64,000 nucleotides of DNA from Ridgeia piscesae (lineage: Eukaryota > Annelida > Polychaeta > Sabellida > Siboglinidae): positions 827,501-891,500 of the forward strand of contig JAODUO010000037.1 in the NCBI GenBank assembly GCA_025642075.2, in the 5' to 3' direction. A model generated the notes under the pieces. That model saw only the letters and a program-made list of their open reading frames with translations. It was not told where the DNA came from and made no database searches. The position numbers and the translations under genes are program-made. This document shows, in pieces, positions 59,401-64,000 of the stretch. Numbering within the stretch: the stretch's first letter is position 1; every line of letters begins with the position of its first letter.

Positions 59401-62400
59401 TAGACAAGGTAACTCTACATTACATGGAAGCCAGGTTACTGGGAACCTACAACAAGACTAGTGAAACTCTGTACATGGGATGAAACAGACAGTCTATTTT
59501 TGTGTTACTAAGATGCAACAGACCAGAGACATCAGGTACCCAAGTTACAAGACACAAGTGCAACATAGTGCAAGACATCACATGTTGTCCAAACCCAACC
59601 ACATATGTAGTCTTGGCCACTAACTATGGATAGCCTTAAGGACGATAATTAGAAATTTTTGTGACATACAGCATAAGTATACATCAACAATTGATGAGAC
59701 GTAACCTTGTGAGAACGATAACACTGAACAGAGCACAGCTGTAAGAGACAGACGCTGCACAGACAGAAACACTGAGCAGATAGAAAGAAATACGCAGTCT
59801 GAGAGACACAGACACAGCACCAGTTCACTAACACCATCCTCGGAAGCCAGGGCTGTTTGCTTTGCAAAACTAGCCCTGGCTGATCCCCTAGGCAATGTAC
59901 GGAAGTTAACAGAGAGATGGACTTTGCCAGTCAGAACTGCATCAGCCATGAGAACAGCACATAAACCAGTCCCCAATTTAAAGACGGATAAGTGATGTCT
60001 GGGAATCTCAACATGGCTCACGTTGACTGCATGTAACATGAGCCACACTTGGCTGAAATTAGTTATATTTTGATCACTTGACCGGCTGCCAACCACTGAT
60101 AATGGTGGTCGATATCATAGGCTGAGCGTAAATTCAGAGTTTTGCAAAACGATCAACCAGGGGTGCTGGCTGGCGCCGATGTAATCAGCAGCAGTGCCCC
60201 CTGGTGCACGAGGATGACCAATACTGGTGCCAAACATTTCCACTGGACAGCACAAGGCCAAGTAACGAGCGACATCAAGACAGATTGTACAGCCACGGCG
60301 CAAGCCACTATAGATTACCCGATACTCTCTTTAGTAAGTCGGCAATAAGTTTTCGCTGGCTACCAGATGGGGTCACTGACACTCAGGGAATCCCGCTGTT
60401 ATAACTGATATCGTAGACTCATGGCGGTCATGTCGCGCATATCCAGTGGCACATTTCTGATCTGATACCTAGTTCACTATGCTGTGATTGAGTCTAATAA
60501 TGATCACCCATTATCTGCTCATAAAGCATCTTTATAGGATTTTATTATCGTTCATTCAATTTTTTACACCTGCTCTTCTGTAAATAACTTGTTCCTACAA
60601 GCAACACAGAACTTGCCAAACCAATAGAAACATTTAAATTTTCTGCACGATTTGCGTCAAATGAATATTTCCATTTTAGTTTATATACACAAACTGTAAT
60701 TACCATGGGGGTGTTTTATACCACATAAGAATGTAACCTAAATCAGACCATGTGACATCAAAAAATGTAAATAATGACACCCAGAATCCTCAGTCACAAG
60801 TTCATTGGTGTGATGACGAGTTTTTCATAGCTCTCTTCATTATTTAATTCTTAACAATCTCTTGTTGTGCCACTGAGCATGGAGTAAATATCCCGTAATC
60901 CTGCCTAATAGCCTACAGTTCACCAGCTAACCAGCTAACTGTTTACATCTATCAACACAGGATTAGTAGAACGAACTGCTAGTGCTATGTTACTCGACTC
61001 TAAGTGAGACTCTCCCACTACTCGACTCTAAGTGAGACTCTCCCACTACTCGACTCTAAGTGAGACTGCTGACAGTCCGGGCGAGTCAGACGTCGACACA
61101 GAGCGAGCGAGCGACAGAAAGTATCGACACATGGCGAAAGTGACGAGCTCGTCAATTCTCACCTGTCACTGGCCCATCTGTAGGGGCAAGAAGAAAGCTG
61201 GCGATTAACATCAGGTACGACACACGCAGTGCTCCAAGCCATACAGGTGTTGTACATGGGTGTCCTGAATTTACTCGCATTTCAAACATCGAATGTAAAA
61301 GGTAGTCATCTGTTTTGAATTTAAACCATGTTACACCATATAACTATAAGCCAGGTCTATTACAACATACTAGCCAGTGGAATACGGTTTTGTTATTGTT
61401 GAAATTTAAATATTTTAGGAGTACGCAGGTTACGTAGCAGTAACCATTGGGTCAATTACTGAGATGGTTATGTGCATAAATCGTCATGCCTCTGATAGGC
61501 AATGACCTTTCTTGCATTTCAACCATCTGAGTGATGCCTCGCAAATTTGGTAAACATTGTTCAAACTGTTGAATTAAACAAATTGTTTGTCCTTTGGTCT
61601 ATGTGTTAGAATACAGTGACATAGTGTATAAAGTATAACATTAGTTTACAACAAAAAAACCTCCACTTTATGTAAAATCATGTAACGTAATATCAACTAC
61701 ATCTGTTCAAACACCTCACTGCACAGATGTATTTTAAAGCCACAATTTGTTCATATCATTTTACTGTTCTATTTTGATAAATCCTGACATCCAGAAAAAA
61801 TATAAATAGGGACTGGCAACTAACAATGAAGATGTCTTCAAGTTTCTCACAAGCAAACAAAATATATTGTAAAAACCTATAATCTGGACTTTCACATTTT
61901 TTTCGCACCCAAATAATGTCACAAAGTTACCATTCTCATGAATATGTACACGTTTCACATTTGATAAAACATCACAATTCCAGGACTTCTTAAAAATGTC
62001 ACGCTTTTCAACAAAACCAGACATTTCTCTGACCTTGAGAGCATCTTTTTCTCCAAACTATTCCATGACCTACGTGAACCATATCACTGTATATATCAAT
62101 ATCTGTTTACATTGAGCACCAAGTTGGTGGTTGAAGTGAGTAAGAATACGGCTTTGTGCACATATAATTGCGATCAACATCCTAACAAGACCAGACGTCT
62201 GACTATATTTCTAACACAAGATGTGTCTATTCATGATTTAGAGTAAGACAACCTACATTTTCTGAAAATGCCTAAATGAATGAAAACAACTAAATATTAA
62301 ACTGTGCTACGTAACACTCTAAAAGTACATGTACAATGTTCTTACAAATATGCACAAATAAGAAATTACACTAGAAACAAATAAATAATACCGAATACAC

Positions 62401-63286
62401 CTATCCCAAAGAAGCTTCAAAAACACAAATTCACCTCATACCAAAAATAAAAACATTTTCATGACCTCCAATAAGATTCATCTGTTGTAGATAATTTCCA
62501 GAAAGTAGAAAACTCTCCATAACTGGTCACGCGAACAACAGCCATGGAAGAAAGCACAGTGGATGGGCACACACCTGGGATGAACTTGAAGCCAAAGAGA
62601 CCACAGGTGGGGTTATCTCGACATGGACACCCCCCACCGCAGGGCAGCCAGAACTCAAAGGGCGGTCCATTCGTGGCAGTGTCGGGGTCCATGGCGCTGA
62701 TCTGGATGACAGTCTTGAAGGCCTCCTCATTCTCGTACACCACTGGACGGTAGTCCTTGGCAAACACCGGGAAGTTGTCATTGATGTCCTTCAGTGTGAC
62801 AATCAGTGTGCCTGTGCCAGTTTGTGGTGGTGATCCTATGTGGACAGTCACACAGCACTCGTGATGAATCACACAAAAATTCCGACAAGAATTTTACAGA
62901 ATTGTTTCAGTACATATGTGTTGTCGTGCTTGATAATAAAACAGAGATGGGAAGTACTTACATATAAACTCATATATAAACATACATAAACTTATATATA
63001 AAATCCTTGATAAATTCTTACATCTATTAAAGGAGAGGGCCTCCTGTTGTCATGTTTATTTCTAATAGTTCAACAGAAACAATACAACTAGAGGAAGAGA
63101 GAGGACTAACAAGTGACTCTCCTTGACAAGTGACTCTCTGTCGTGTCCTCACCTTTGTCAATAGCAAGGACGTGGATCCTGTGGACAGACTCTGTCTCTC
63201 GGTCCAGTCCTTTGACCGTCGTCACCAGCCCATTGCCGTCCACCGCGAACTGACGAGCCAAGTCAGTTGATTGGTCAATAGAGTAA
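42663..63286 (-). CDS. CadN: CadN-like type III classical cadherin (5' part outside the window)
   Basis: Seventeen exons in transcript order: 63286-63153, 62835-62575, 58908-58696, 55917-55806, 54898-54720, 53818-53565, 52878-52604, 52160-51794, 51331-51083, 50524-50326, 49558-49374, 48661-48367, 47519-47330, 46720-46485, 44435-44316, 43592-43470, 42913-42663. All have GT/AG ends, all phases agree, and they encode 1213 residues to the stop. Order of parts: two or more cadherin repeats, a primitive classic cadherin domain, EGF, laminin-G, EGF, laminin-G, EGF, membrane span, cytoplasmic tail with p120- and beta-catenin-binding ends ([32 protein letters not shown]). This order is that of Drosophila CadN and other type III cadherins. 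Role: calcium-dependent homophilic adhesion linked to actin through catenins, often neural. Two possible extra microexons are listed separately. Many introns carry minisatellites. Confidence 0.95.
42901..42915 (+). promoter_or_regulatory. CTCF-like motif, full consensus match
   Basis: CCACCAGGGGGCACT fits the vertebrate/fly CTCF core consensus CCASYAGRKGGCRSY at all 15 positions. It straddles the acceptor of the last cadherin exon, so the match may partly reflect coding constraint (VPPGG). Confidence 0.4.
44437..46425. repeat. 49-bp minisatellite in the membrane-span intron, derived from the next exon's start
   Basis: About 40 copies of a 49-bp unit (AAGACAGAGAATAATAGAAT GAATACCACACTACAACAAG TAGTGACAC); 46-bp units lack AAC. 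On the minus strand each unit reads GTATTCATTCTATTATTC, against GTACTCATCCTGTTATTC at the true exon start (44436 downward). The end units at both edges (44419-44456 and 46395-46420) keep the GATGAGTACTGCA acceptor sequence. Confidence 0.97.
46485..46720 (-). other. Cadherin exon: third EGF and first half of the membrane span
   Basis: [19 protein letters not shown] with APGYSGTLC is EGF 3. Then [18 protein letters not shown] begins the membrane span, cut by a phase 1 donor T/GTAAGT. Confidence 0.95.
47330..49558 (-). other. Cadherin exons: second laminin-G domain
   Basis: Exons 49558-49374, 48661-48367 and 47519-47330: [49 protein letters not shown], and [14 protein letters not shown] at the end, then a cysteine-rich linker. 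Confidence 0.94.
48046..48150 (+). mobile_element. 3' relic of a non-LTR retrotransposon
   Basis: Plus-strand reading [16 protein letters not shown], then [11 protein letters not shown], resembles the W-N/D-S-L-P ... LKxxLF end of LINE ORF2. It lies in a cadherin intron, opposite to the gene. Short and decayed. Confidence 0.4.
50326..50524 (-). other. Cadherin exon: second EGF domain
   Basis: [19 protein letters not shown], then [20 protein letters not shown] and APGWRGPKC. The intron upstream (about 50530-50720) has irregular repeats of CATATGGAGGTCATG. Confidence 0.93.
51083..52160 (-). other. Cadherin exons: EGF end and first laminin-G domain
   Basis: Exons 52160-51794 and 51331-51083. 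[15 protein letters not shown] closes EGF 1. The laminin-G domain follows: [60 protein letters not shown], and [13 protein letters not shown] at its end. Confidence 0.95.
52604..53818 (-). other. Cadherin exons: primitive classic cadherin domain and first EGF
   Basis: Exons 53818-53565 and 52878-52604. They hold [18 protein letters not shown] and [12 protein letters not shown] (the domain that replaces a cadherin repeat near the membrane in non-vertebrate classical cadherins), then cysteine-rich [15 protein letters not shown] and the EGF start [20 protein letters not shown], which continues in the next exon. Confidence 0.92.
52918..53045. repeat. 23-bp tandem repeat containing TTAGGG
   Basis: About five to six units of CGTTAGGGTGTGGTTAACTG plus GGT, diverging at both ends. 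Each unit has one TTAGGG; it is not a pure telomere array. It begins about 40 bp upstream (minus strand) of exon 52878-52604. Confidence 0.9.
54720..55917 (-). other. Cadherin exons: membrane-proximal cadherin repeat
   Basis: Exons 55917-55806 and 54898-54720. [12 protein letters not shown] is the conserved DDWD element. The repeat continues as [26 protein letters not shown] and [11 protein letters not shown]. The intron between them carries MITE-like copy 3. Confidence 0.93.
55383..55673 (-). repeat. MITE-like repeat family, copy 3 (inverted)
   Basis: The reverse complement matches 8843-9103 nearly throughout, including GGACTACAAACACACATG, the AACTGTTAAGCCAGTTTAC block and both terminal motifs (CTGCATAAAGC at 55662-55672; AGCTTTATG at the other end). 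Confidence 0.8.
56011..56927. repeat. 21-bp minisatellite in a cadherin intron
   Basis: About 43 copies of a 21-bp unit, TAATAAATACAGAGGTAGTG plus T. Minority units read AATCCAAGAGGTAGAG. Because 21 is a multiple of three, frames stay open for 80-150 codons on both strands ([14 protein letters not shown]), but these have no coding signal. Confidence 0.98.
57780..58330. repeat. Degenerate tandem repeat around GGATCATTGATACAACAG
   Basis: Irregular copies of GATCACTGATACAACA-type units, including a regular 41-bp array at about 58076-58259 (GATCATTGATACAACAGGTG plus GATCAAGAAGAGAGAATAGAG, about four copies). It lies just downstream (minus strand) of the candidate 9-nt microexon. Confidence 0.9.
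58402..58410 (-). other. Candidate 9-nt microexon of the cadherin gene
   Basis: On the minus strand TTCAATCAG / GCTGGAAAG / GTGAGT. It is phase 1 on both sides and would insert GWK between VYNYKG and LFADAP. The donor is consensus; the acceptor tract (ACTACTACTTTGCTTCAATC) is moderate. It may be chance. Confidence 0.35.
58696..58908 (-). other. Cadherin exon: EC repeat with RNDNK linker
   Basis: Has [18 protein letters not shown] (the LDRE-like element), [17 protein letters not shown] and IGDRNDNK, the linker typical just before the last membrane-proximal repeat in type III cadherins, then IFVYNYKG. Confidence 0.93.
58951..58970. repeat. (TA)n microsatellite
   Basis: Short TA run about 40 bp upstream (minus strand) of exon 58908-58696. 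Confidence 0.85.
59000..60990 (-). other. Cadherin intron, left part
   Basis: Intronic DNA with a palindrome TCCCCTAATTAGGGGA near 59060 and a CTCF-like motif at 60193-60207 (minus strand). Minus-strand open frames of about 70-158 codons at 60096-59620 show no family signal. Confidence 0.6.
60193..60207 (-). promoter_or_regulatory. CTCF-like motif, one mismatch
   Basis: The reverse complement reads GCACCAGGGGGCACT, differing from the consensus only at position 1. It is intronic and faces the motif at 42901. Confidence 0.4.
60992..61070. repeat. 28-bp tandem repeat, 2.7 copies
   Basis: Unit CTCGACTCTAAGTGAGACTC plus TCCCACTA. It lies about 90 nt downstream (minus strand) of the candidate 15-nt microexon. 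Confidence 0.9.
61163..61177 (-). other. Candidate 15-nt microexon of the cadherin gene
   Basis: On the minus strand TTGCCCCTACAG / 15 bases / GTGAGA. The 15 bases (ATGGGCCAGTGACAG) enter and leave in phase 1, matching the flanking exons, and would insert DGPVT between FKFIP and GGGRNGYG. No stop. The upstream pyrimidine tract is good (CTTTCTTCTTGCCCC). Not proven; skipping it also keeps the frame. Confidence 0.45.
61178..62574 (-). other. Cadherin intron, right part
   Basis: AT-rich intron between exon 62835-62575 and the candidate 15-nt microexon. No repeat or coding signal recognised. Confidence 0.6.
62575..63286 (-). other. Cadherin exons: extracellular cadherin repeat region
   Basis: Exons 63286-63153 and 62835-62575. 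They carry [14 protein letters not shown] (the LDRE element), HVLAIDKG, then [10 protein letters not shown] (the DxNDN calcium linker), and VVYENEEA opening the next repeat with MDPDTATNG (DxD). A cysteine-rich insert [18 protein letters not shown] precedes the donor, an unusual insertion for an EC domain. Confidence 0.93.
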
Positions 63287-64000
63287 CTGCAAAAGGATTC
63301 CAAAATTGTCTGTTGTTAATGGTCTGTTCACATGTACTGGCCAAGACTACACCAGTCAAGACTGTGCTGGTCAAGACTACACCAGTCAAGACTCTGCTGG
63401 TCAAGACTACACCAGTCAAGACTCTGCTGGTCAAGACTACACCAGTCAAGATTTCGGGCCTGGCCCCCAAGACTACACCAGTCAAGACTCTGCTGGTCAA
63501 GACTACACCAGTCAAGACTGTGCTGGTCAAGACTACACCAGTCAAGACTCTGCTGGTCAAGACTACACCAGTCAAGACTCTGCTGGTCAAGACTACACCA
63601 GTCAAGACTCTGCTGGTCAAGACTACACCAGTCAAGACTATGCAGGTCAAGACTACACCAGTAAAGACTACACCGGTCAAGAATACACAAATTATGACTA
63701 CTAGGCATGTAAATTACACAGATATGACATTCCATGATGACATGCCTCTGTAACATTAAACCAGATCAAGCTCATATGTGATACTACAAAATTTTAACTG
63801 GTAAATTTAGTTAAACTAATTTAAATTTGTAAATATGGAATCACAATTTTTTTAAACAAATGTCACAACCACTTCATAAGTCCCTGATTAGGTTGCATCA
63901 CAAACTATTGCACATTTAGTCATGCATTCACAAACCAAGTGACACAAGAAAATCTCATCACAGTGAGTGACAATGGACCATTTATCACACCACCATATAA
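63287..64000 (-). other. Cadherin intron running off the right edge
   Basis: Contains the 30-bp array at 63345-63685. No further cadherin exon before the edge. Confidence 0.7.
63345..63685. repeat. 30-bp minisatellite
   Basis: About 11 copies of GTCAAGACTACACCA followed by GTCAAGACTCTGCTG, two 15-bp half-units that share GTCAAGACT. One unit is interrupted by a short insertion (TTTCGGGCCTGGCCCCC). It ends about 55 bp from the acceptor of exon 63286-63153. Confidence 0.97.

Noticed and set aside
59620..60096. Minus-strand 158-codon frame in the cadherin intron
   Set aside because: Low-complexity hydrophobic reading with no domain, no matching splice sites, and the flanking cadherin exons already join in phase without it.
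63222..63753. Four overlapping frames (TPVKTLLVK and others)
   Set aside because: Translation of the 30-bp minisatellite; the only real coding sequence nearby is the exon 63286-63153 on the minus strand.

Overview
The window is a 64-kb piece of AT-rich nuclear DNA from an invertebrate animal. The genes are split by GT-AG introns of 0.1 to several kb. One of them is a type III classical cadherin (cadherin repeats, a primitive classic cadherin domain, EGF and laminin-G domains, one membrane span, a catenin-binding tail), an architecture kept by invertebrates and lost in mammals. The non-LTR retrotransposon relics, MITE-like repeats and many minisatellites are typical of marine lophotrochozoans or invertebrate deuterostomes. 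I cannot name the phylum from the sequence alone.

Layout: 1-329 (+) is the 3' end of an unidentified GC-rich gene. 2150-5040 (+) is a broken RTE-like retrotransposon. 7366-10383 (-) is a FAM210B-like mitochondrial DUF1279 gene in two exons. 11692-16902 (-) holds seven exons of dysbindin (DTNBP1); its first exon was not found. 22285-30127 (+) is an OSGIN-family flavoprotein gene. 34503-39150 (+) is the complete mitochondrial phenylalanyl-tRNA synthetase gene FARS2. 42663-63286 (-) is the 3' two thirds of a CadN-like cadherin gene, whose 5' part lies beyond the right edge. Every exon join in these five genes was checked for reading phase and all close without a frameshift.

The genes are not an operon. 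Two encode mitochondrial proteins (FAM210-like, FARS2), one a BLOC-1 subunit (dysbindin), one a stress-linked flavoprotein (OSGIN) and one a neural-type adhesion receptor. DTNBP1 and FARS2 also lie on the same chromosome arm in human (6p), so part of this linkage may be old.

The most striking structures are in the introns: (1) two candidate microexons of 15 and 9 nt in the cadherin ectodomain, both phase 1 and both in frame; (2) a 2-kb, 49-bp minisatellite in the cadherin membrane-span intron whose unit is a decayed copy of the next exon's splice acceptor and first codons, ending in an intact-looking duplicate acceptor that would give a tail-less cadherin; (3) a tandem duplication of the OSGIN exon 3 acceptor; (4) a 721-bp TIR transposon in dysbindin; (5) a three-copy MITE-like family; (6) CTCF-like motifs, including a convergent pair flanking the membrane-proximal half of the cadherin gene; (7) an 11-unit, 8-residue coding repeat at the dysbindin C terminus.
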